From positions 136,725 through 200,724 of the forward strand of contig NZ_BAWM01000045.1 of the NCBI RefSeq assembly GCF_000759675.1: a stretch of DNA of 64,000 nucleotides, written 5' to 3'. The stretch's first letter is position 1; each line of letters opens with the position of its first letter. A program made the translations under genes and the position numbers. Of the stretch, positions 35,662 to 43,580 are shown piece by piece. Origin of the DNA: Neobacillus niacini. Lineage in GTDB: Bacteria > Bacillota > Bacilli > Bacillales > Cytobacillaceae. Under the pieces are notes generated by a model that saw only the letters and a program-made list of their open reading frames with translations, did no database searches and had not been told where the DNA came from.

Positions 35662-36093
35662 TTATCGTTTAAATAGTTTCGCGAAAAGACCTTTGCTTTT
35701 TGCGGGTTCAGGCTGACTGATTTCTTTTTGAATGATATAAATTTCTTCCTTATCGATTGCATGATCCATCGCAAGCAGTAAGCCTACTTCTGCATCATGT
35801 TCCTTATTGGTTACAATGGTGTGCTCAATATTGTGCTTGGCAGCTAATTTTACATATTTGGATAAGAGCGTATAGTCCATATTTCCATTTAACAAAAGAT
35901 TGGCCTGAGGATTTTTTTTCATTTCCCTCTCCACCTGAGGGTATATCGTTGCCTCTGCTACTTGGTTTTTCTTAAGAGCAAGAATAATGCGTTCCCGTAA
36001 TGTTCCTAAAAATTTCCGCCTTTCATCAGGCTTTGTTTCCAAAGGACCATGTATTCCCTGTTGAAGAACTTCCTCAACGTTCTGCTTTTTCAA
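35662..36093 (-). CDS. yueI: YueI family protein (DUF1694)
   Basis: A 143-aa cytosolic protein. LQQGIHGPLETKPDERRKFL and LRERIILALKKNQV followed by YPQVEREMKKNPQANLLLNG match the YueI/DUF1694 family. The fold is related to ribosomal L7Ae-like and eRF1 domain-3 proteins, from memory. The molecular role is not established. A single gene, with a terminator on the 3' side. Confidence 0.85.
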   Translation of the reverse strand: MKKQNVEEVLQQGIHGPLETKPDERRKFLGTLRERIILALKKNQVAEATIYPQVEREMKKNPQANLLLNGNMDYTLLSKYVKLAAKHNIEHTIVTNKEHDAEVGLLLAMDHAIDKEEIYIIQKEISQPEPAKSKGLFAKLFKR

Positions 36094-36170
36094 TTAGATC
36101 AACTCCATTAAAAGGGCTATTATTATGTATGATAATAACCTAAAAAATGTTCATTTCCAAAAAATTCGTC

Positions 36171-36217
36171 GCTATCCGAGAGTATTTTCTGCTATCGGAG
36201 AGTGTTTGTTATCCGCC
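36171..36217. repeat. 20-bp tandem repeat
   Basis: GCTATCCGAGAGTATTTTCT is followed directly by GCTATCGGAGAGTGTTTGTT and a partial ATCCGCC unit. It lies between the aceA terminator and the yueI start. Confidence 0.6.
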
Positions 36218-36238
36218 ACTAACTCCTCCCCTCAAACC

Positions 36239-36272
36239 AAAAAATCTCCCTCTCCAAATGGAGAGGGGGATT
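36239..36272 (-). terminator. aceB-aceA terminator
   Basis: AATCTCCCTCTCC pairs with GGAGAGGGGGATT around AAAT; T run on the minus strand. Confidence 0.9.
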
Positions 36273-36281
36273 AAATTACGA

Positions 36282-37559
36282 TTATTTTGTAAACTGCTCT
36301 TCCTCTGTAGATCCTTTTAACGCAGTTGTAGAGGATGTTCCACCTGTAATAACCATCGAAACTTGGTCAAAGTAGCCTGTTCCTACTTCACGTTGGTGTC
36401 TTGTTGCTGTGTATCCATATTGCTCACTATCGAACTCAGCCTGTTGCAATTCGGAGTATGCAGCCATGCCGCGCTCTTTGTAGCCGCGAGCCAGTTCAAA
36501 CATGCTGTGGTTCAAGGCATGGAAGCCAGCAAGTGTAACGAATTGGAACTTATAGCCCATTTTTCCAAGCTCTTGCTGGAATTTAGCAATCGTTTCTTGG
36601 TCGAGCTTCTTCTTCCAGTTAAAGGATGGTGAGCAGTTGTATGCAAGCATTTTACCTGGGAATTTTTCATGAATCGCTTCAGCAAAACGTCTCGCTTCCT
36701 CAATGTTCGGCTCAGAAGTTTCACACCAAATAAGATCAGCATATGGTGCATATGCTAAGCCGCGGGCAATCGCCTGATCAAGGCCAGCTTTTGTACGGAA
36801 AAAGCCTTCTGCCGTCCGCTCTCCAGTGATAAACGGTGCGTCATTCATATCAATATCACTCGTAATCAAATCGGCCGCATTTGCATCTGTCCGCGCAACC
36901 AATACAGTTGGAACACCCATAACATCAGCAGCCAAACGAGCCGCAATTAAGTTACGAACCGCTGTTTGTGTTGGCAATAAGACTTTTCCACCTAAGTGAC
37001 CACACTTTTTCTCAGAAGAAAGCTGATCTTCAAAGTGTACACCCGCTGCTCCTGCTTCAATCATTCCCTTCATCAATTCAAAACAGTTTAACTGTCCGCC
37101 AAAACCAGCTTCTGCGTCAGCTACAATTGGAACAAACCAATCGATTGAATTGTCACCTTCTGAATGGGTGATTTGATCTGCACGCTGAAGTGCTTGGTTA
37201 ATTCGTTTTACCACACTTGGTACGCTGTTTGCTGGATATAAGCTTTGGTCCGGGTACATATTTCCAGAAAGGTTTGCATCGGCTGCAACCTGCCAGCCGC
37301 TTAGGTAGATTGCTTTCAAACCTGCTTTTACCTGCTGAACAGCTTGATTTCCTGTTAGTGCCCCTAGTGCATTAACGTAATCTTCTTCATTTATCTGGTT
37401 CCAAAGCTTTTCTGCTCCACGTTTAGCCAATGTATGTTCGATGTCAATAGAACCACGAAGCTTGATAACATCCTCTGCCGTATATGGTCTAATAATTCCA
37501 TTCCAACGTTTATCCATTTCCCAGCTTTCTTGTAACTCCATCGCTCTTGAATTAGTCAT
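36282..37559 (-). CDS. aceA: Isocitrate lyase
   Basis: A 425-aa enzyme that cleaves isocitrate to glyoxylate and succinate, the first step of the glyoxylate shunt. The catalytic signature [17 protein letters not shown] at about 186-202 is intact, as are [11 protein letters not shown] and [16 protein letters not shown]. Normal length. It follows aceB by 34 nt with a good AGGAGG, so both genes are expressed together. B. subtilis 168 lacks this pathway; many other Bacillaceae have it. Confidence 0.97.
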   Translation of the reverse strand: MTNSRAMELQESWEMDKRWNGIIRPYTAEDVIKLRGSIDIEHTLAKRGAEKLWNQINEEDYVNALGALTGNQAVQQVKAGLKAIYLSGWQVAADANLSGNMYPDQSLYPANSVPSVVKRINQALQRADQITHSEGDNSIDWFVPIVADAEAGFGGQLNCFELMKGMIEAGAAGVHFEDQLSSEKKCGHLGGKVLLPTQTAVRNLIAARLAADVMGVPTVLVARTDANAADLITSDIDMNDAPFITGERTAEGFFRTKAGLDQAIARGLAYAPYADLIWCETSEPNIEEARRFAEAIHEKFPGKMLAYNCSPSFNWKKKLDQETIAKFQQELGKMGYKFQFVTLAGFHALNHSMFELARGYKERGMAAYSELQQAEFDSEQYGYTATRHQREVGTGYFDQVSMVITGGTSSTTALKGSTEEEQFTK

Positions 37560-37593
37560 TTTAAATTCCTCCTATTAATCTATTAAAATTTTT

Positions 37594-39186
37594 TTATAAA
37601 AGCTTATATCCAGGTAATGTTAAAAACTCTTCAAATTCATCATTTAAGATCAATCGGTCAAATAGTTCAACCGCTTCAGTGAAACGTCCATTCTCATAAG
37701 CGTGAGATCCAATTTCATTTTTAATTTTTTCTAATTCCTCATCCTTAAATTGCTCATACATGGCTGCAGTTACTTTCCTGCCATCCGCGAGCACACCTTT
37801 AGGGTGTCGGATCCATTGCCATAACTGAGCCCTTGAGATTTCAGCAGTTGCCGCGTCCTCCATTAAGTTTTGAATAGGGGCAGCTCCTCTTCCAGATAAC
37901 CAGGAAGCAATGTATTGAATTCCAACATTGATATTAACGCGGACACCTTCTTCGGTAATTTTACCTCCAGGTGTCTCGAGCAAATCACTGGCTGTTATCG
38001 TAATCTTTTGTTGTTTGGTTGTATGAATCTGGTTCGCTACCGGCATTTCTCTATCAAATACTTCTAGAGCTGCCGGTACAAGATCAGGGTGTGCTACCCA
38101 TGTACCATCATGACCATCGTATGCTTCACGTTCTTTATCAGCACGGACCTTTGCAAATGCTTCTTCGTTAGCCTGTGGATTATCGCGGATTGGAATTTGT
38201 GCCGCCATTCCTCCAATCGCCGGTGCCTTCCGGCGGTGACAGGTTTGAATCGTAAGCAATGAATAAGAACGCATAAACGGTGCAGTCATGGTTACCTGGG
38301 ATCTATCTGGCAGAATGATATTTTCATGGTTACGCAGTTTTTTTAAGTAACTAAAAATATAATCCCATCTGCCGCAGTTCAAGCCTGCTGAGTGTTCCTT
38401 TAATTCAAATAGAATTTCATTCATTTCAAATGCAGCCATAATGGTTTCAAGTAAGACAGTCGCTTTAATTGTTCCTTGTGCAATTCCAAGCTTGTTTTGA
38501 GCAAAAATAAAGACATCATTCCATAGCCGCGCTTCTAAATGGCTTTCTAGCTTTGGCAGGTAAAAATAAGGACCTGATCGTCGAGCCAGTAAATTTTTCA
38601 CATTATGGAAAAAGTACATTCCAAAATCAAAAAAGCTCCCGGAAATAGGCTTGCCATTAAACAGCACATGTTTCTCTTCTAAATGAAGTCCGCGCGGTCT
38701 TACTAGCAGGACGGCTGTTTCCTCATTCAGCACATATCTTTTTCCATTTTGATTTTCATGGGAAATCGTCCGATTTACTGCGTCTCTTAGGTTGATTTGT
38801 CCCTCGACGATATTTTCCCAGGTTGGTGAAGTTGCATCTTCACAATCTGCCATAAAAACCTTTGCACCTGAATTCAGAGCATTAATGACCATTTTTCGAT
38901 CTGTTGGTCCGGTAATCTCTACACGACGATCCTGAAGGTCTTTTGGCAATGGAGCAATTGTCCAGTCACCATTACGAATATGCTTTGTTTCTGAAAGGAA
39001 ATCCGGAAGTTTTCCGTTATTCAAATCCTCTTGGCGTTTTCTCCTGTACTGTAACAGTTCAATTCGCCTTGCTCCAAATTTTCGCTCCAGCTCCTCGATA
39101 AATTTCAGCGCTTCTGTTGTTAAAATCTCATCGTAATGCGCTTTGAGGGCACCGATTACTTCAATACCTGATGTTTGCGTCGACAT
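37594..39186 (-). CDS. aceB: Malate synthase A
   Basis: A 530-aa enzyme that condenses glyoxylate with acetyl-Co[34 protein letters not shown], and the C-terminal [12 protein letters not shown] region are typical of the A-type enzyme. ATG 39186 was chosen because GAGGTG lies 9 nt upstream; the longer frame would read through the promoter. It is the first gene of the shunt operon, preceded by a strong palindrome over its -10. Confidence 0.96.
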   Translation of the reverse strand: MSTQTSGIEVIGALKAHYDEILTTEALKFIEELERKFGARRIELLQYRRKRQEDLNNGKLPDFLSETKHIRNGDWTIAPLPKDLQDRRVEITGPTDRKMVINALNSGAKVFMADCEDATSPTWENIVEGQINLRDAVNRTISHENQNGKRYVLNEETAVLLVRPRGLHLEEKHVLFNGKPISGSFFDFGMYFFHNVKNLLARRSGPYFYLPKLESHLEARLWNDVFIFAQNKLGIAQGTIKATVLLETIMAAFEMNEILFELKEHSAGLNCGRWDYIFSYLKKLRNHENIILPDRSQVTMTAPFMRSYSLLTIQTCHRRKAPAIGGMAAQIPIRDNPQANEEAFAKVRADKEREAYDGHDGTWVAHPDLVPAALEVFDREMPVANQIHTTKQQKITITASDLLETPGGKITEEGVRVNINVGIQYIASWLSGRGAAPIQNLMEDAATAEISRAQLWQWIRHPKGVLADGRKVTAAMYEQFKDEELEKIKNEIGSHAYENGRFTEAVELFDRLILNDEFEEFLTLPGYKLL

Positions 39187-39225
39187 GAACTTATTCACCT
39201 CTTTGTTATAATACAGTGTATTTCC

Positions 39226-39263
39226 TTGTGTTGTATTATATAACACAATAAATTAAAATGGAA
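39226..39263 (-). promoter_or_regulatory. aceB promoter with overlapping operator-like palindrome
   Basis: A 23-bp near-perfect palindrome at 39226-39248 has arms TTGTGTT and AACACAA. It contains TATAAT (39240-39235), a perfect -10 for aceB, with TTCCAT 17 nt upstream as a weak -35. An operator for a repressor of the glyoxylate shunt is the natural inference. The regulator is not in the window. Confidence 0.6.
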
Positions 39264-39434
39264 CTACTTTTTCAGAAAATTTTCAAAAATAGGTACAAAT
39301 TCCCTGTTGAAGTTTTTTTAAGTATTGTTTCCAATTTGATCAAGTCATTAAAAGGTGTTTTTTCCCAATAATATTTAGCAAATGGAAGGTCATGATATAG
39401 AGGTGATTCACAATTATTTTAAGGAGGAATTGTT

Positions 39435-39641
39435 ATGCCACAAATTGATGTCAATCAATTAAATCAAGCGAAGGCTAATGTTACATTGACACAAACCCTG
39501 CTAAGTCAAGCAATTGAAAAAGCAAATTCAGACCCAACCCTAGCTCAGGAAGCAATGAAACAAGCTTCCAGTGAAATCTCTTCTGCTTTGTCTGCCGTTA
39601 CGCAAGCACAAAATACAGTTAAATCTACTTCATCCGAATAA
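39435..39641 (+). CDS. Small hypothetical protein
   Basis: A 68-aa soluble, helical protein with Gln/Ala/Ser-rich composition (MPQIDVNQLNQAKANVTLTQ, then LLSQAIEKANSDPTL). AAGGAGG lies 7 nt before the ATG. It may form a short coiled coil. No family is recognised. It is divergent from aceB and convergent with the GH15-like gene. Confidence 0.7.
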   Translation: MPQIDVNQLNQAKANVTLTQTLLSQAIEKANSDPTLAQEAMKQASSEISSALSAVTQAQNTVKSTSSE

Positions 39642-39654
39642 AAGTATTATCTAG

Positions 39655-39688
39655 AAAAAGGGCTGCCGATATAGTTATCGACAGCCCT
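39655..39688. terminator. Terminator between convergent genes
   Basis: GGGCTG and CGATA pair with TATCG and CAGCCC around TAGT. The T run is on the minus strand, serving the GH15-like gene; it probably also stops the 68-aa gene. Confidence 0.8.
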
Positions 39689-39693
39689 CCTAT

Positions 39694-40743
39694 TTATGAA
39701 ATACGTTCATATCTTTCTTTTGCTAAGATATACATCGCACTACCCCATCCTAACGGGGTATTGGAATTATATTCTGTAGATTTGGCAAAGTATAGTTCGG
39801 GCAAACTGCCATCCGTGAGCATCACATTTTCTGTTTGTGCGACATACTGCTTAGCTTTTTTAAGATCACCTAATTCTAAATGGCATAGTGCCAGCCAGGG
39901 CAGACCAAATGTCCATTCAGCCTCGGTGCCATAGTAAAACGATAATTCGTGATGTCTTCCTTCATGTTCAATGGTGGAATAATAGGAATCTCCCTTGTAG
40001 CGAATTACCCCTCGCTCCCGTAAGAGGTTCATTTCAATGTGGTCAACAACCACTTTCGCTTCTTCCCCTGCCAAAATCCGATATGGGTAGATTAAACTCA
40101 ATTGAGCCAAATCGAAGGGACGATCGCTGCTTTCATGTGGGTAAAGATTTGAAAGAGTTTGATAACCATTTGTAATCCATTCTCCTGGTACAAACACAAT
40201 GTCTTTTACTGCCTGTAGACCTGCGACACATGCACCGACAGAGCTAGAATGAACCTCTCTCCATTCTTCCCACATTCCATTATCTGCGTCATCCCAGTAC
40301 TCCACACAACCTAAATAGCCAACCAGCTTTTGAACAACTTCATGATCCTTTCCATCTCTGATTATTCTTTTTCCATTCTGTTGGCCCATGCCAATCCCCC
40401 ATAGTATCGCCCCAATTGCATCATGCTGAGCATGTCCCCATGGGGAATCAATTTCCCTTACTTCGGAGGCAGAGTACCTTGAATGGATATATTCCCATTG
40501 CTCCCTCGGTCGTTGAACGGTATGAATATCCAACTTCCATTCGTATTCTCTAAATAAGTCTAGAATCCGATGGTAGGTCGTTTCATAAATGTGATTGTTT
40601 TGCTCCAAATACGGCAGTGACATATAAAAAGAGTCCCGTAACCATACATATTGATAGTCCTGTGACGAAGAGGCTAAATATAAACCATGCGGCAAGCGTA
40701 ACTGATCTAGGATTTGATAACTATGGATTATTCTCTCGCTCAT
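39694..40743 (-). CDS. Glycoside hydrolase family 15-like protein
   Basis: A 349-aa protein without a signal peptide. YQYVWLRDSFYMSLPYLEQN near residue 30-49, DSPWGHAQHDAIGAILWGIG near 100-120, and YWDDADNGMWEEWREVHSSS near 150 are typical of the (alpha/alpha)6 barrel of GH15 glucoamylases and phosphorylase-kinase-like proteins, with the Glu of MWEEW as a candidate catalytic acid. It is shorter than classic glucoamylases because the N-terminal beta domain is missing. The substrate is unknown. Monocistronic. Confidence 0.8.
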   Translation of the reverse strand: MSERIIHSYQILDQLRLPHGLYLASSSQDYQYVWLRDSFYMSLPYLEQNNHIYETTYHRILDLFREYEWKLDIHTVQRPREQWEYIHSRYSASEVREIDSPWGHAQHDAIGAILWGIGMGQQNGKRIIRDGKDHEVVQKLVGYLGCVEYWDDADNGMWEEWREVHSSSVGACVAGLQAVKDIVFVPGEWITNGYQTLSNLYPHESSDRPFDLAQLSLIYPYRILAGEEAKVVVDHIEMNLLRERGVIRYKGDSYYSTIEHEGRHHELSFYYGTEAEWTFGLPWLALCHLELGDLKKAKQYVAQTENVMLTDGSLPELYFAKSTEYNSNTPLGWGSAMYILAKERYERIS

Positions 40744-40940
40744 AATTCACCTCGGTACTTTTTGCTATCTTTTTCGCCAATTCATGAACTTTTTATACAA
40801 GAAAAAATATGTATAAACTATGAAAAAGTTGTCCATGATGAAACTATAAAAATAGATTAGGAGAGTGTGATAATTGAGTTGGTTGGATAATGGGAGAATG
40901 TGGATGACAATGACTTTTTTGATATTAGGGGTGAATATCG

Positions 40941-41117
40941 ATGAGTGTAGAAGAATTAAATAAAATTATTGCTGTAAAAAAGATGGATTTAGAGGAATGT
41001 GAACAGGAGCTTAATACTCGCTACTATCCTTCTATCGTGAGAATAGCAATGATGAATTACATTTTAAATTTACAAGAGCAATTAGAAAAGTACGATAACG
41101 ACCTTATTAATTTGTAA
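40941..41117 (+). CDS. Small hypothetical protein (58 aa)
   Basis: ATG 40941 opens a 58-codon frame beginning MSVEELNKIIAVKKMDLEEC. It is a charged helical protein with no family I know. GGGGTGAA is a plausible ribosome-binding site. An overlapping 30-codon frame from TTG 40875 (MSWLDNGRMWMTMTF), after AGGAGAG, ends just inside it and could be a leader. The terminator follows directly, which supports it as a real gene. Confidence 0.55.
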   Translation: MSVEELNKIIAVKKMDLEECEQELNTRYYPSIVRIAMMNYILNLQEQLEKYDNDLINL

Positions 41118-41121
41118 AATC

Positions 41122-41156
41122 TCAAAAAAGACGTGTGGGAATTCACACGTCCTTTT
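41122..41156. terminator. Bidirectional terminator of the nir operon
   Basis: GACGTGTG pairs with CACACGTC around GGAATT, with A and T runs on either side. It overlaps the 3' end of sirC. Confidence 0.85.
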
Positions 41157-41787
41157 CAGTGTTGATTATTTCTAATTCTAAAAATCGTAAAAAGTCAGCT
41201 TCGCGATTTTGACTGTTTAAGAACTTTTCACTGGTGATCGCTGTTAATATTTTTCCTTTTGTAGAGGAATCCTTCACTTCATTCAATATTCGCTGCCTAG
41301 CTGAAAATAGGAATTCTAGATAATCTTCAAACCGTTCATCAAATTGGTGTTCTAGCTGTTCCCGTATTTTCCCTGCCAGTGTTGGACTAGCTCCTCCTGT
41401 TGATACCGCAATGCTCAATCGTCCTCGCTGAATATGTGAGGGAACATGAAAATCCGATCCTTCCGGGTCATCAGCAATGGTCACAAGCTGTTGTTCACTC
41501 GATGCCATTTTGATAGACTGATTCAACGCTTTGTCGTTCGTTGCTGCAAAAATTAAGAATGCACCTTCAATGTCTTGTTTTGAAAAAGATTTTTCAAGCC
41601 ACTCTATCTTTCCACTACTAGCCAGCCCTCTAAGTTCATCTGTAGCATTGGGACTAATCACGATGATACACGAACCTGTACCAAGCAGTCCGGTAACTTT
41701 CCGCTCCGCAACCTTGCCACCGCCTACAACCACTACTTTTTTACCCTCGAGCCTTAATATAATCGGATAGTTCGAATTCAAGTACAC
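41143..41787 (-). CDS. sirC: Precorrin-2 dehydrogenase (siroheme synthesis)
   Basis: A 214-aa protein. The NAD-binding VVVVGGGKVAERKV at about 19-32 and the sirohydrochlorin region DFHVPSHIQRGRLSIAVSTG are the hallmarks of Met8p/SirC (YlnF-like) enzymes, which oxidise precorrin-2 to sirohydrochlorin. Its start overlaps the CobA-HemD stop by 10 nt. As the last gene of the nitrite reductase operon it helps to make the siroheme of NirB. No ferrochelatase domain is evident beyond about residue 150. Confidence 0.9.
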   Translation of the reverse strand: MYLNSNYPIILRLEGKKVVVVGGGKVAERKVTGLLGTGSCIIVISPNATDELRGLASSGKIEWLEKSFSKQDIEGAFLIFAATNDKALNQSIKMASSEQQLVTIADDPEGSDFHVPSHIQRGRLSIAVSTGGASPTLAGKIREQLEHQFDERFEDYLEFLFSARQRILNEVKDSSTKGKILTAITSEKFLNSQNREADFLRFLELEIINTEKDV

Positions 41788-43229
41788 CCCCTACCTTTCT
41801 TCGGATGCTGTACTAAGTATTCCACCAAAGCTTCTCTCGTTGCAGTTTCCGGCATTCCGTCCGCCACGAGTCCAGCACGTTCCACAGTAACCTTTGTCTG
41901 CTGACCCATGCAAACTACCTGTACATCTTTTAAAAGGTCAAAAACGTCAATGCCGCATTTCTTCAAGCCTTCGATAAATACTCCAACAGATGCTGCGCTT
42001 GGAAATACCATCGTATTCACGTCAGCTTCCTCCAGCATTCGTTGAAAAATTGGCAGGAACTGCTGGTCAAGCTCTTTTTTACTCGTGACTAAGAAATCAG
42101 CATTTCCAACCTCAAATTTACGATCCTCTCCAACAACCAGCAAGCTTCCTTCTTGTGGCATTTCTTCGATGAGTCTAGCAATAAATCCGCGCTCTTTTAG
42201 TGCATTAATAGATTTGCTGGAGCCGCCATAGAAATCAGCCTTTATTTTCCGAATATCAATCCCCTTTTCAATGATCGGATTAAAAAATTCGCCGACACTT
42301 TCCGGAGAGGAGAACAAAATTTTATCATATTCCGTTACATTACCTAGCTCAACAGGTAAATTCGTCTTTTTCCATTTTGGAAATTCGATGACATCTGCAC
42401 CCTTTTCCACCAATTCCTTTGCCAACCCACTTAAACTCTCACTCGTCCGAGCAAGTAATATTTGACGTCCGTACAATGGCATTTTTTCAAACCAGCTGAT
42501 TTTTTCACGAAGAGCAATCACATCACCAACCAAAATAATCGACGGGTTGCTAAACTTAGCCTCTAGAACCTTTTGGGAGATATCACTTAAAGTTCCTTGA
42601 AGGGTTTTCTGGCGGCCAAATGTACCCCACTGAATTAAAATTACTGGGGTGGTAGAAGGTTTTCCATGAGCGATAAGATTTTCACAGATAAACGGCAGAT
42701 TTCCAACACCCATGTAAAAAGCAATGGTATCGACACCGCGGACAAGCCCTTCCCAATCAAGCATTGGCCTGCCATCGGTTGATTTATCATGGGCAGTGAC
42801 GACTGCAAACGATTCTGCATGCTCACGATGGGTAACAGGAATTCCTGCATAAAGGGGGGCTGCAATCCCCGATGAAATGCCAGGAACAATTTCAAATGGA
42901 ATTTGAAAGTGGGCAATGGCTGCCGCTTCTTCGCCAACGCGGCCAAAAACACCAGGGTCTCCGCCTTTTAATCGAACGACAATTTTACCTTCCAGTGCCT
43001 TTTCTACTAAAAGATCGTTTATATTCTCTTGGCGTAATATGTGGCGGTCAGGTAATTTGCCACAATAAATCAGCTCACAATCATCCGGAGCAAACTCCAA
43101 TAGCTTGGGATTGGCAAGCCTGTCATATAAAATGACTTCGGCCTGCTTAATTGCCTCCAATCCCTTTACGGTGATTAATCGAACGTCCCCGGGCCCTGCT
43201 CCTACTAAAAATACTTTTCCTGTTTTCAT
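41778..43229 (-). CDS. nasF: Uroporphyrinogen-III methyltransferase/synthase fusion
   Basis: A 483-aa two-domain protein. The N-terminal half (about 1-245) is a CobA-type SUMT: VFLVGAGPGDVRLITVKG, VVRLKGGDPGVFGRVGEE and GIPVTHREH are intact. The C-terminal half (about 250-480) is a HemD-like uroporphyrinogen-III synthase domain. It should produce precorrin-2 from hydroxymethylbilane or uroporphyrinogen III. It is followed by sirC and preceded by nirD, forming a siroheme module dedicated to the nitrite reductase. Confidence 0.93.
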   Translation of the reverse strand: MKTGKVFLVGAGPGDVRLITVKGLEAIKQAEVILYDRLANPKLLEFAPDDCELIYCGKLPDRHILRQENINDLLVEKALEGKIVVRLKGGDPGVFGRVGEEAAAIAHFQIPFEIVPGISSGIAAPLYAGIPVTHREHAESFAVVTAHDKSTDGRPMLDWEGLVRGVDTIAFYMGVGNLPFICENLIAHGKPSTTPVILIQWGTFGRQKTLQGTLSDISQKVLEAKFSNPSIILVGDVIALREKISWFEKMPLYGRQILLARTSESLSGLAKELVEKGADVIEFPKWKKTNLPVELGNVTEYDKILFSSPESVGEFFNPIIEKGIDIRKIKADFYGGSSKSINALKERGFIARLIEEMPQEGSLLVVGEDRKFEVGNADFLVTSKKELDQQFLPIFQRMLEEADVNTMVFPSAASVGVFIEGLKKCGIDVFDLLKDVQVVCMGQQTKVTVERAGLVADGMPETATREALVEYLVQHPKKGRGCT

Positions 43230-43253
43230 CCTGCAGCCACCCTTCCAAACTCT

Positions 43254-43574
43254 TTAAATAATAATATAAACGTTATCTTCTTCAACTTCCACCTGATAGG
43301 TTTTTACTTGTCCTTCATCTGGTGCTTGAACTTTTCCGTCTGCTAACGAGATTTTCCAATCATAAACCGGGCAAAAAACATATTCACCGCTGATGAGACC
43401 TTCGGTTAACACGCCGCCTTTTGGGTGCGGACTGCGATTTTCGACCGCAAATACCTTACCATTAGTTACTTTAAATAATGCGATTTCCTTATCATCAATT
43501 TTTACAGAATATCCAGACCCTTCAGGGAGGTTATTATAATTAGCAACTAGAGTCCGAGTTTTTGTTAAAATCAT
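43254..43574 (-). CDS. nirD: Nitrite reductase small subunit
   Basis: A 106-aa Rieske-fold protein. NRSPHPKGGVLTEG and YVFCPVYDWKISLADGKV align with NirD/NasE. It lacks the full pair of Cys-His cluster ligands, as usual for NirD. It is the partner of NirB, six nt downstream of it. Confidence 0.93.
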   Translation of the reverse strand: MILTKTRTLVANYNNLPEGSGYSVKIDDKEIALFKVTNGKVFAVENRSPHPKGGVLTEGLISGEYVFCPVYDWKISLADGKVQAPDEGQVKTYQVEVEEDNVYIII

Positions 43575-43580
43575 TTCGTA

